Below, piece after piece: positions 8,606 through 16,426 of a stretch of 44,547 nucleotides of DNA; the stretch's first letter is position 1; each line of letters opens with the position of its first letter. The DNA is from Atlanticothrix silvestris CENA357 (GTDB taxonomy: Bacteria; Cyanobacteriota; Cyanobacteriia; Cyanobacteriales; Nostocaceae), in contig NZ_JAECZB010000071.1 in assembly GCF_016056295.1 (NCBI RefSeq), forward strand, positions 42,060 through 86,606, written 5' to 3'. The notes beneath the pieces are model-generated. The model worked only from the letters and a program-made list of their open reading frames with translations, searched no databases and was not told where the DNA came from. The translations under genes and the position numbers were made by a program.

Positions 8606-9505
8606 ATGTCAAATTTAGAGCTGTCAGGTTCCCAGAGCTACGTAACAGAAAAGCCAATTACTCCGCTAAGTAGTCCAGCGGATAATTTTCTAGTGCAATT
8701 TTGGGGTGTACGGGGCTTGATTCCTACCCCAGGTAGTATTGCCAACCGCTATGGTGGTAATACTGCCTGTGTAGAAATGCATATAGCCAACAAACACTTG
8801 ATTTTTGATGGAGGTACTGGTTTACGCATACTGGGTAAAACCTGGCAGCAACTAGAAAAGCCACTAGAAGCCCATCTATTCTTTACTAACTCCCAATCAA
8901 ATCGCATTCAAGGTTTTCCCTTTTTTGCGCCTGCATTTGTTGCCGAAAATTGTTTCCACATTTATGGGATCGCTGCTTCTAATAGTGCTTCGATTAAACA
9001 ATGCTTGTATGATCAGATGCTCCAGCCGCACTTTCCTTATCCGTTGCAGGTGATGCAATCACAATTGCAGTTCTACAATTTAACTCCGGGTCATGAAGTG
9101 AAGTTAGATGAGATCACGATTACCACAGCATTGATCAATCAAACTCAGCGCTCAGTTGGCTATCGTGTCACTTGGCAAGAATATAGCGTTGCATATATTA
9201 CAGATTTACACAAAAATATCGATGAGGTAGAAAGAGAAAGCATTTTAGAAATGATTCAAGGCGTTGATTTGTTAATTGCTAATGCTACCTACATTCCCCC
9301 AACGTCCCACAAACATGAATCTGGGGATTTGCACTGGCAAACTGCTGTGGATTTAGCTCAGAGTGCTGGCGTGCAGCGGTTAGTTATCTCTCATCACCAC
9401 CCAGACGACGAGGATGATTTTCTTGACAAGGTTCAAATTGAAGTGCAATCTGTCTTTCCTAAAGCCTTACTAGCCTGTGAAGGTTTGATATTATCGGTTG
9501 TTTAG
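8606..9505 (+). CDS. Metallo-beta-lactamase-fold protein with lost metal motif
   Basis: 299 residues with the fold of the phosphodiesterase-like MBL proteins (QFWGVRGLIPTPG, then RYGGNTACVE and IFDGGTGLR). In active relatives the next strand ends T-H-x-H-x-D-H. Here residues 94-100 read T-N-S-Q-S-N-R, so all four ligands are replaced: His95 by Asn, His97 by Gln, Asp99 by Asn and His100 by Arg. The following IQGFPFF context is preserved. Later features remain (AYITDLHKN, LLIANATY, ISHHHPDDEDDF). It is probably a non-enzymatic or altered-activity paralogue, perhaps binding a nucleotide or partner. It shows no frameshift and normal codon use, so it is apparently maintained. The start at 8606 (MSNLEL) is the first ATG in frame. 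Confidence 0.82.
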   Translation: MSNLELSGSQSYVTEKPITPLSSPADNFLVQFWGVRGLIPTPGSIANRYGGNTACVEMHIANKHLIFDGGTGLRILGKTWQQLEKPLEAHLFFTNSQSNRIQGFPFFAPAFVAENCFHIYGIAASNSASIKQCLYDQMLQPHFPYPLQVMQSQLQFYNLTPGHEVKLDEITITTALINQTQRSVGYRVTWQEYSVAYITDLHKNIDEVERESILEMIQGVDLLIANATYIPPTSHKHESGDLHWQTAVDLAQSAGVQRLVISHHHPDDEDDFLDKVQIEVQSVFPKALLACEGLILSVV

Positions 9506-9736
9506 CCAAGCAAATTTAGTAAAATTCTGCATGACTCGGCATTGAACAGGGAAATTAAGTGCTATTCGAGTATAATTTAATGAAAAATTGTGACTATAAT
9601 TTCGGTGGCCTGGAAATAGCGATCACGTAGCAGATCCAAAAGAGCATCGCTGATTTGTACCGAAAAATATAATTGTAATTCTGTATAAAATAGTTATATT
9701 TCATCGGTGAGCCGATTCAGCTATGGAGTTTACGGA

Positions 9737-10426
9737 ATGAATCAAGAAGAGAAGAAAAGACTTGTAGTAATTGGTGCAAGCCGTGGAATCGGTGCCGCTG
9801 TTGCCAAGCACTTTTCGAGTAGAGGACACGAGATTTTTTCAGTTTCCAGAAGCACACCGGCCGCAGGAACGTGGATAAAGGCAGATGTTTCAAATCCTAA
9901 TGGCATCGCAGCTGTTAAAGAAGGTATTGGAACTGAGAGTGTTGACGCGCTATTGTTTATGGGCGGAGTATGGGAAGGCGGTGCATTTACTGATGACTAT
10001 GATTTTCTTAAAAGCTCAGACCAAGAAACCAGATTTGTGATCAGTGTGAACATGATCGCGCCAATTGAAATTACTAGGAAGCTATCAGAAAACTTGGTAA
10101 AGGGGAAAAATCCCAGGGCGATATATATTGGCTCGGTTTCCGGGTTGGATAACTGTGCTTCGGCTGAGGTTGCAAATACCGCATCCAAGTTTGGCTTGAG
10201 AGGAGCAGTGCAGTCGCTAAGGCTAGCATTTCGGGATAAAAAGATTGGATTTACAGTCATTAACCCCGGAAATGTTGCAACTGACGAGGTAATGCTGGAC
10301 ATTAAAGAAGGGCGGTTTCCTCCGCAAACTCCAATTCCGCTGTCCGACATTATATCCAGTATCGAGTGGATTTTGAGTTTATCGTCAGATGTTGATGTTC
10401 AAGATCTGAATTTACATCAGCGATAA
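9737..10426 (+). CDS. Short-chain dehydrogenase-like protein lacking catalytic Tyr
   Basis: A 229-residue classical-SDR-like protein. The cofactor motif GASRGIG (residues 13-19) and the usual Rossmann strands are present. In classical SDRs the active site is Y-x-x-x-K. Here the equivalent stretch reads N-T-A-S-K-F-G-L-R-G, so Tyr is replaced by Asn while Lys and the flanking context stay. Ser is present in GSVSG. Dehydrogenase activity is therefore doubtful. I choose ATG 9737, preceded by GGAG at 9725-9728, over an in-frame GTG at 9707. The gene looks less HIP1-rich than its neighbours and is followed directly by attC-like sequence, which suggests acquisition. Confidence 0.78.
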   Translation: MNQEEKKRLVVIGASRGIGAAVAKHFSSRGHEIFSVSRSTPAAGTWIKADVSNPNGIAAVKEGIGTESVDALLFMGGVWEGGAFTDDYDFLKSSDQETRFVISVNMIAPIEITRKLSENLVKGKNPRAIYIGSVSGLDNCASAEVANTASKFGLRGAVQSLRLAFRDKKIGFTVINPGNVATDEVMLDIKEGRFPPQTPIPLSDIISSIEWILSLSSDVDVQDLNLHQR

Positions 10427-10461
10427 ACGCTCTAACCAAGCGTTGCAGTGGACAAGCGGCT
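10427..10461 (+). other. attC-like left half-site (possible integron cassette remnant)
   Basis: Directly after the SDR stop codon comes tctaaccaagcgttgcag and then tggacaagcgg. This matches the look of integron attC left arms: a TCTAAC core followed by a CGTTGCAG-x-GGAC-type inner arm. The matching right arm is not adjacent. A candidate right arm ending GTTAGAC lies at 10919-10949, beyond the BrnA-like gene. This rests on visual resemblance only. Confidence 0.35.
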
Positions 10462-10543
10462 GAATGTAGCATTATGGCGTAAGATCCTCAGTTGGGACAG
10501 TAGCTTTGTACCCGTATTATTTCTGCAAGAAAAGCAACGAAAT

Positions 10544-10819
10544 ATGAACAACGAATCTACTTCGAGCAACTCTCAAACTGATTGGCAGCGATTGGATGCT
10601 ATGAAGGATGAAGATATTGATTTATCAGACTGTCCGGAGATTACACCAGAAATGTTTGCTAAAGCAGTAGTGCGACGGGGTTTACCTGTTACAAAAGCCA
10701 AGGCTCAAGTTACCCTCCGCATCGATAGCGATGTATTAGAGTGGTTTAAGTCTCAAGGACGGGGCTATCAAACGCAGATTAATCAGTTGTTACGAGCTTA
10801 TATGGAAGCGCGTCAATAG
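10544..10819 (+). CDS. BrnA-like (DUF4415) antitoxin, orphan
   Basis: A 91-residue protein. The acidic N-terminal half (DEDIDLSDCPEITPEMF) and the C-terminal ribbon-helix-helix segment (KAQVTLRIDSDVLEWFKSQG, then YQTQINQLLRAYMEA) are the hallmark of BrnA/DUF4415 antitoxins. BrnA normally binds DNA and neutralises the BrnT ribonuclease toxin encoded just upstream. No BrnT-like ORF is found in the 118 bp before it or the 230 bp after it, so it is an orphan here. I start it at ATG 10544 because the upstream in-frame extension from 10448 is unlike the family. It sits in a small island with the SDR and attC-like sequences. Confidence 0.75.
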   Translation: MNNESTSSNSQTDWQRLDAMKDEDIDLSDCPEITPEMFAKAVVRRGLPVTKAKAQVTLRIDSDVLEWFKSQGRGYQTQINQLLRAYMEARQ

Positions 10820-10861
10820 TCCGCCTTGCTTGTATTGTGTGTTATGCCAACTTGCGGCAAA

Positions 10862-10950
10862 ATTACAATCGGTTGGATCGGACTGTACAGCCTTCAGTGG
10901 GGATGTAAAGGTTGGTTACAGACGCTCAACCTCAACCGGAACGTTAGACC
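10862..10950 (+). other. attC-like site after the BrnA-like gene
   Basis: An 89-bp stretch carries cggttggatcggac on the left and ctcaaccggaacgttagac on the right. CGGTTG pairs with CAACCG, and the right end GTTAGAC (10943-10949) matches the integron core GTTRRRY. The left core is degenerate (ttacaat instead of a YYYAAC-type core). It may be a decayed attC site of a gene cassette. No integrase is in the window. Confidence 0.35.
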
Positions 10951-11051
10951 TCAATCCTTTTAGGTGGGGGCGTAGCATTCTGTGAATTAATTATGATTGC
11001 ATGATTAATTGAGATACACTTTCACACCTCACATTATATTGATGTTACGAC

Positions 11052-12122
11052 TTACACTTGCTGAAACACTGTATCGGCCGAAGAGTTTACTACTTGTCTG
11101 AGTTCTTGGAGTTTTTGATTTACCGCACCACTAGTTAATAATTCTCCTGCTTTAGCTATACCCGATCGCATATCCAAACAAATACCACTGCGCCAAAGAT
11201 AAAAACCACCATTCCACAAGGCTGTTTGCAATAATTCACTGGGTTTACCACTTAAAACTCCCTGGATTTGCGTCAGTAGTTCTTCAGTAGTTCCTAGGGG
11301 TACATTCTTAGTAATAAAGCCGTAATCATGGGGTGAGAGAAGCAACCTTTCTATCTCTGGTGGTGCTTTAGATAAAGCAATAATCGCAGTGCGATCGCGG
11401 GGTAAATCGCCACTCCCTTCTAATCCCTTCACTAAGGTAAATTTTGTTACTCCTAGTAGCCCCAAAGCGACTTGGAACATAGCTTCTGTGGGTGGATGGA
11501 CAAACCCAGGAATAACATGAGCATCCCCAGCATAAGGACACCAAATTAGTTCCATCGTTGCTAAAGGTGGACGCTTGCCAAGTTGGTCGCGGTACTCCCA
11601 AATAGCTTGAGTTAAAGGAAAATGCTTAGGTGTATAAACAAAGCCAATTCCTGTTTGCTCAAATATCTGCTGAGTTTTTGCCAGTGGCAAAGCAGTCCAA
11701 TCAACACCTAATCCTTGCCAAACTTCTACCAAGGGTAAACCGTACTTTGTCGGTAGGCGATCGCCACCATGCATTATCACTGGTTGTCCAGCGGCGGCTA
11801 GAAGTAAAGCCGTGACTGGAGCAATTGGTGCAGTGCGTGTTCTGCCATCATAAGGTATACCCAAAACTATCACTGGACGCTCAGAAGAAATTGGTTGCAG
11901 TTTTGGCCCTAGGTCATCATAGGCATCCAACATTCCGGCTAACTCTTCCCCTGTGGGACGTTTGATGCGGTGAGCAATCAAAAATGCCCCGATTTGGGCT
12001 GGAGTTGCTTCACCCAGCAGCATCATTTTAGTAGCGGTGGCTGCTTCAGCACGAGTTAAATTTTCTCCTGTGTGGTTTCCACTACCTACTTTTTTTAGCA
12101 ATTCCCTAAATACATTGCTCAT
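11052..12122 (-). CDS. TrpD2-like anthranilate phosphoribosyltransferase-family protein
   Basis: A 356-residue protein of the nucleoside phosphorylase-III/TrpD fold. The N-terminal helical domain ends GEELAGMLDAYDDLG, and IVLGIPYDGRTRTAPIAPV follows. The PRPP-binding GTGGDxxxTFN loop of true TrpD is absent and is replaced by the GIPYDGRTRTAP stretch. This points to the TrpD2/YbiB-like branch, whose members are not thought to make tryptophan and some of which bind nucleic acid. I choose ATG 12122 (MSNVFRELL) over an upstream TTG at 12131. It lies 56 bp downstream of ntcB on the same strand, suggesting co-transcription. Confidence 0.78.
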   Translation of the reverse strand: MSNVFRELLKKVGSGNHTGENLTRAEAATATKMMLLGEATPAQIGAFLIAHRIKRPTGEELAGMLDAYDDLGPKLQPISSERPVIVLGIPYDGRTRTAPIAPVTALLLAAAGQPVIMHGGDRLPTKYGLPLVEVWQGLGVDWTALPLAKTQQIFEQTGIGFVYTPKHFPLTQAIWEYRDQLGKRPPLATMELIWCPYAGDAHVIPGFVHPPTEAMFQVALGLLGVTKFTLVKGLEGSGDLPRDRTAIIALSKAPPEIERLLLSPHDYGFITKNVPLGTTEELLTQIQGVLSGKPSELLQTALWNGGFYLWRSGICLDMRSGIAKAGELLTSGAVNQKLQELRQVVNSSADTVFQQV

Positions 12123-12178
12123 AAAAATCAATAGTCAACAGTCCAAATATTGACTGTGGAATTTTGATTAATCATACT

Positions 12179-13111
12179 TTACGAAGCCGATCGCTGCTGC
12201 TGAAATTGCGGTGGAATATTTTCCTTTACAAGTTGCCAAAAGTGCTGAATAGGAGGAATCTGAAGACGGTCTTGAGTTGTCACCATAACTACCCGACGAG
12301 TCAAGCTAGAATTATCAGGCGCAGTAGCTAGGGGACGAACTGCCAAAGTGGGATCATGAAGTGCTTCCATCAATGCTGAATGAGGTAGCAAGGCCACTAG
12401 TTCGCCTTGACGCACCACTCCCCTAAAAGCATCTAGGGTATTGACTTCTAAAGCTGCTTGCAGTGTAGCTTCCAGCCGTTCAAATTTATCTTGTACTAAG
12501 CGTTGCATCCCATAACCATCTTTAAAGACCACTTGCGGGTAACGAACTAATTCCGACCAAGGAATACGTTCATATTGGGCTAGGGGATGATTGGCTGCTG
12601 TTAGGACTTCTATCGGTTCATCATAGAGAACTTCTACCACCATCTCTCTGCTAGTGGTTAAAAAGCGATTATTCATTACAATTGCCAAATCCACCAATCC
12701 ATCTTTGAGGACTTTTAAGGCGCGATCGCTACCCAAGGATGTAATTCGTAATTGCACATCTGGATAATCACGACAAAATGTTTGCAACACTGGTGGTAGG
12801 TAAGAAGCACATAACGAGTGAATCGCGGCAATGCATAGTTCTGGCTGCTTGCCGGCGATTAAATCTGTTAATTCTTGTGTAGCAGTTTCCCACTCTTGAC
12901 AAATTTTGCGGGCACGAGGTAGCAAACGCTCACCCCCCAGTGTCAATTTGGCATGATTAGTTCGATGAAAAAGTTCTACCCCCACATCGGCTTCTAATGA
13001 TTGGATTTGGCGACTAATGGTCGATTGGGTAACATTACATTTTTGGGCTGCTTGTTGAAAGCTGCCAGTGTCAGCGATCGCGAGGAAGGCTTGCAACTGC
13101 TCTAGTCGCAT
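12179..13111 (-). CDS. ntcB: LysR-type regulator, NtcB-like nitrogen assimilation activator
   Basis: A 310-residue LysR-type transcription factor. The N-terminal winged helix-turn-helix (residues 1-60) begins MRLEQLQAFLAIADTGSF and includes the recognition helix QSTISRQIQSLE. A long linker helix and a two-lobed effector domain follow. By recall it closely resembles Nostoc NtcB, which activates nitrate/nitrite assimilation genes with NtcA when ammonium is absent. No nir or nrt genes are within this window. A perfect NtcA-type palindrome (GTA-N8-TAC) lies only 6 bp upstream of the start codon, which would fit control by NtcA. Another LysR paralogue is the alternative identity. Confidence 0.78.
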   Translation of the reverse strand: MRLEQLQAFLAIADTGSFQQAAQKCNVTQSTISRQIQSLEADVGVELFHRTNHAKLTLGGERLLPRARKICQEWETATQELTDLIAGKQPELCIAAIHSLCASYLPPVLQTFCRDYPDVQLRITSLGSDRALKVLKDGLVDLAIVMNNRFLTTSREMVVEVLYDEPIEVLTAANHPLAQYERIPWSELVRYPQVVFKDGYGMQRLVQDKFERLEATLQAALEVNTLDAFRGVVRQGELVALLPHSALMEALHDPTLAVRPLATAPDNSSLTRRVVMVTTQDRLQIPPIQHFWQLVKENIPPQFQQQRSAS

Positions 13112-13117
13112 GTTTAT

Positions 13118-13131
13118 GTAGCCTGAATTAC
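13118..13131. promoter_or_regulatory. Candidate NtcA-binding site (GTA-N8-TAC)
   Basis: gtagcctgaattac is an exact match to the NtcA consensus GTA-N8-TAC. It is 6 bp before the ntcB start codon. Activating NtcA sites usually sit near -41 of the transcript start, so from here NtcA would act from within the leader region or repress, unless the transcript begins elsewhere. Confidence 0.5.
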
Positions 13132-13346
13132 ATTTATGGCTTTCATTAAGTTAACGGTTTTATCAACATAATTTGGTAGAGTTTGATACAAGTTTTTTGG
13201 AAATTGGAAATTGGGCATGGGGAAAGGGGAAGGTGGGGCCCCCTTTGAGGATAAGGGGCAGGGTTAAAGAGTTGGTTTTTTCATCCTTTACCCTTTAACC
13301 CCTTCAGGGTGACGCTCCTGCGTCGCTAATGCTGCTAAGATCGCCA

Positions 13347-13495
13347 GTCGCTCATGGGGAGCCACTGCGGTGGACGGGTTCCCAAGGCACTCCGTTGGGC
13401 GGCTATGCCGACTTGAAGGAAGTGCCGCCGGCATAAAGCAAGTGGCGTGGAAACCCCCTTGGCGCTAGCCTCTCCCTTTGGCAGAAGACCGCGCT
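13347..13495. repeat. Composite palindromic repeat, apparently with nested insertion
   Basis: The outer parts, gtcgctcatgggga (13347-13360) and ggaaacccccttggcgctag onward to gcgct (13495), match in inverted orientation a continuous copy at 38564-38622. Between them lie about 86 bp bounded by gccact (13361-13366) and agtggc (13441-13446), which are absent from the second copy. It looks like one small repeat inserted into another. Confidence 0.65.
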
Positions 13496-13605
13496 GGCTC
13501 ACCTTTTCCCCTCTTGCTGCTCCCCTGCTCTCCTGCTTCTTTCCTAGCCCCAAACCCCTTTTCTCCACCTGTACTACATACAATCAAGCAGTGTTATGTC
13601 GGCTC

Positions 13606-14856
13606 CTAATTTTTCCCATTCGGTCGCTGAATAATCGTTTCGACTATCCGCCGCTTGGCTTTGGGATCAATTCCGACTAAGCGCACATATTCGCCGCTAT
13701 ATTCAGCTAGATGTGATTCTAAAGTAGATACAGCATCAGACTCAGCATCGATATGAATAGTACCGCAACTAGCCCATGAACCTGTGCGGAAGCGGCGCTC
13801 ATCTACATGTTCAAAAGTAACTTTGTGACCTTGGGCTAAAATTTGCCGGATTTGTTCTTGAGTTTCTAGGGTAACGTGGGTACTAGAAGCTTCTTGTTTA
13901 TGCGATCCATTAGTTGACGGTTTACTAGCTGGTGTTACAGCGGCGGTAGGTGGTGCTGGTTGAGAATTTTTGCCTCGATTCAGACGATTGTATTCATCAA
14001 CTAATTGGGAAGTTTCCACCCGTTGTTGTTCACCAACCATTAATTTACCAGCCTCAATTAAGTGAGATAGATTGAAATTTGGCTTTTTAAATGCTGGTGG
14101 CCCTTCTAAGCTATTGACTACACGCAAAGATACGCGCTCAAAACCTATTTGATGAATAAAGTCACGAATTTGCTCATCATAAATGCGCGATCGCAAAGCA
14201 CTAAAGAAGTCAACAGATTGATTGACAAAAGTATCAACTAACTGTTCAATTTCCCGTTGTGGAAGTCCATCTGGTTCAAAAATCCCCTTAACAATTCCCA
14301 CCTTGTCATCTCGGTCGGGTTGCCAATAAAATTTTTCCATTCGACCATCACGAATTAACGGGGCGTAGAGGGTGGAAAAATCATTGCCTGTAACAATAAT
14401 CGGTACACGATGTAAAGGAGTTGAGTCGTAGCTTCCAGGTAACTGTACATCTGTAGGATTATCGGCAATATTCATCAGTGTGGCATTCACCAACTGCGTG
14501 TTTACAGTATATTGAGTGCCTTCGTCAAAGCGTCCTGCACCCGCATCTAAATCGTTAATCATCAGTACACACATTTTGCCGCGCACTTTGATGAGTTCCG
14601 CAGTCTCACGATAGCGCAGACGAATTAAACGTGCTGGGTCTCCTGCATCTGGACTTTCTAATTCACCACCAGATATGTGAGTGACCTCGATACCCATTCT
14701 CTCAAAGACTAATTCACATTGAAAAGATTTTCCCTCACCTTTACGCCCATGAACCCCCAAAATCAAGGGGACTCGCACACCAGGAAGATTTAAAAAGTTT
14801 TTGGTGATGTGAACAGCAAGTTTGTCTAAAAAGCGAGGAGCGATATAGTAACCCAT
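13606..14856 (-). CDS. rca: Rubisco activase with C-terminal RbcS-like domain
   Basis: A 416-residue AAA+ remodelling ATPase that releases inhibitory sugar phosphates from Rubisco. The N-terminus starts directly in the AAA+ module (residues 1-290) with Walker A GVHGRKGEGKS and Walker B VLMINDLDAG. A Pro/Ala/Ser/Thr linker (about 296-325) leads to a Rubisco small-subunit-like (SSUL) domain (about 326-410), including QGHKVTFEHVDERRFRTGSW. This is the beta-cyanobacterial type, which can also be recruited to carboxysomes through the SSUL domain. One cysteine of the usual SSUL redox pair is present (Cys364). The position 18 residues later, where the partner is expected, is His382. Rubisco genes are not in the window. 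Confidence 0.95.
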   Translation of the reverse strand: MGYYIAPRFLDKLAVHITKNFLNLPGVRVPLILGVHGRKGEGKSFQCELVFERMGIEVTHISGGELESPDAGDPARLIRLRYRETAELIKVRGKMCVLMINDLDAGAGRFDEGTQYTVNTQLVNATLMNIADNPTDVQLPGSYDSTPLHRVPIIVTGNDFSTLYAPLIRDGRMEKFYWQPDRDDKVGIVKGIFEPDGLPQREIEQLVDTFVNQSVDFFSALRSRIYDEQIRDFIHQIGFERVSLRVVNSLEGPPAFKKPNFNLSHLIEAGKLMVGEQQRVETSQLVDEYNRLNRGKNSQPAPPTAAVTPASKPSTNGSHKQEASSTHVTLETQEQIRQILAQGHKVTFEHVDERRFRTGSWASCGTIHIDAESDAVSTLESHLAEYSGEYVRLVGIDPKAKRRIVETIIQRPNGKN

Positions 14857-15096
14857 GAAATTATTAATTAGCTAGCACTGCTTAAAACAATGTTAAGTTT
14901 TTTTGGTTACTAATGTTTATTCATCTTTTGGTAGAGAAAGCATACTATTACTTAACTGTGGTATAAAAAATTTACATCTTTATCTTAATTAAACTAATAG
15001 CTTTTATTACTTAATAATACGCACAATCAAGTCAATTAAAAATTATTATTTCTTCTAATTTTTAATTTATAATCTTTAATTTTTAATTAAAACTGG

Positions 15097-15300
15097 TCAT
15101 CCCACAGTAACCTCGCGGGATATTGCTCCTGGTGATAATTGAATTGGATCGGCTTCCAGATATAATTGAATTGCCTCACGGATATTTTCTAAAGCTTCTT
15201 CTTCCGTATCACCAGCCGATGTACAACCAAGTAATTCGGGACACCAAGCAGCCCATTCTCCGGTTTCTCGATCGGGTTCTAGAATTACTCGCCACTTCAT
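15097..15300 (-). CDS. HicB-like antitoxin, orphan
   Basis: A 67-residue protein with the HicB RNase H-like half fold: KWRVILEPDRETGEWAAWCPELLGCTSAGDTEEEALENIREAIQLYL in the family order. An AGGAAG sequence lies 11 bp before the ATG. HicB normally neutralises the HicA mRNA interferase encoded next to it. No HicA-like ORF (about 60 residues with a GSH motif) is seen within about 200 bp on either side, and there is no C-terminal DNA-binding domain. Solo HicB-like proteins of this kind are common in cyanobacteria, and their role is unknown. Confidence 0.8.
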   Translation of the reverse strand: MKWRVILEPDRETGEWAAWCPELLGCTSAGDTEEEALENIREAIQLYLEADPIQLSPGAISREVTVG

Positions 15301-15410
15301 AGTAAATATGCTTCCTGGGGATTTATTTGATAGTTATAGCTATTTTTGAGATTAGTTGTAATTTGAAGCATCTGTATAAAAAACTAAAAAACTATTTTTC
15401 TCCCCACTCC

Positions 15411-16289
15411 CTACTCCCCGCTTGAATCTCCCCAGTCGTTAATCACAGAAAATAGTGATGAATAATCATCATTTCCAAATGACACTTTCATCGCTGTATG
15501 AAGAATTTGCCGTATAGCTTCAATACTACTGAGATCTAAACCAAGAGATTTCGCTTCTGTAATAAATAAATCTGTATCTTTGAGCAAATGTTTTGTCGGA
15601 AAATTAGGATTGGTGTAATTGCCATCCAGCATCCGTTGCAGTTTTTTGTCAAATGTAGGCGCATACAATGAACTATCACGCAGGACTTGCATAAACAAAT
15701 CTATATCAACTCCCTGACGCTGAATAAAAGCCAGACTGAGAGCAAAGCTAGTTGTGAGAGAACCAATAAGTTGATTAAGAGCTAATTTTAGTGCAGCAGC
15801 AGTTCCTACTGGCCCTACAAGTAAAGGTTCTGAGTCAAAATTTTGTAGTAATTCTAAATGGCGTTGATATTGTTCTAGTTCAGCACCCACCATCACAATT
15901 AGTTTGCCAGTTTTGGCTTCTGGAATGCTACCCAGTACAGGCGCTTCTATATACTCACCACCACCACCAACTACTGCGTCTCTAATGTCTTGGCTTTCTG
16001 TGGGAGTAATGGTTCCCATTTGAATAATTGTGCGCCCTTCTAAAGTTCGCCAAGAAGTATCTGAAAGCAAAACATGATAAATTGCAGCAGCATTAGTGAG
16101 CATTAAAATAATGCAATCAGCAGCACGAATTGCATGGCGGGGATGTGTGACAACTTCCGCGCCAGCTGCTTGCAGTGGTGCTAATTTTTCTGGGGTGCGG
16201 TTGTAAGCAACTACCTCTATATTGGCCGCTAACAATCTTTGGGCCATTGGTAGTCCCATGAGTCCAGTTCCCAGAAATGCCACCTTCAT
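15411..16289 (-). CDS. NAD(P)-dependent beta-hydroxyacid dehydrogenase family protein
   Basis: A 292-residue member of the 3-hydroxyisobutyrate dehydrogenase-like family. The N-terminal Rossmann motif is KVAFLGTGLMGLPMAQRLL. The substrate-binding stretch EAPVLGSIPEAKTGKLIVMVG corresponds to the usual DAPVSGG region, and LKLALNQLIG carries the catalytic Lys in the N-x-x-x-K-type helix environment. The C-terminal all-alpha domain ends the chain. The substrate is uncertain: glyoxylate/succinic semialdehyde reductase or another beta-hydroxyacid are the likely options. The Ser-Gly variation in the substrate loop is mild. It is on the same strand as the downstream HicB-like gene but separated by 110 bp. 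Confidence 0.85.
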   Translation of the reverse strand: MKVAFLGTGLMGLPMAQRLLAANIEVVAYNRTPEKLAPLQAAGAEVVTHPRHAIRAADCIILMLTNAAAIYHVLLSDTSWRTLEGRTIIQMGTITPTESQDIRDAVVGGGGEYIEAPVLGSIPEAKTGKLIVMVGAELEQYQRHLELLQNFDSEPLLVGPVGTAAALKLALNQLIGSLTTSFALSLAFIQRQGVDIDLFMQVLRDSSLYAPTFDKKLQRMLDGNYTNPNFPTKHLLKDTDLFITEAKSLGLDLSSIEAIRQILHTAMKVSFGNDDYSSLFSVINDWGDSSGE

Positions 16290-16426
16290 TGTTCAAGTTC
16301 CTTTGGTACAGCGTAGGCGAAGTCCATCTTAGACATCGCGTTTCCATTCTTTGATTGTTAGTTGCTCAGGAAGTTGAGATCTTTTAGACTAAAAAATCTC
16401 AACTTCTCACTCTTTAACTCTAGCGA

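Larger units (their letters stand above)
13112..13605. other. Repeat-rich spacer between ntcB and rca
   Basis: 494 bp holding an NtcA-like palindrome at 13118-13131, G-rich low-complexity sequence (13215-13300), and a composite palindromic repeat (13347-13495). I see no gene. The ORFs crossing it are made of repeat sequence. Confidence 0.65.

Noticed and set aside
8452-8673. 73-aa open frame between panD and the MBL-fold gene
   Set aside because: It lies in low-complexity spacer and overlaps the real MBL-fold gene in another frame.
10427-10543. BrnT toxin upstream of the BrnA-like gene
   Set aside because: The 117 bp available cannot encode BrnT (about 90 residues), and no fragment of it was recognised.
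13335-13680. Two open frames on opposite strands between ntcB and rca
   Set aside because: Both are made of palindromic repeat sequence and have unusual composition; one also overlaps the end of rca.
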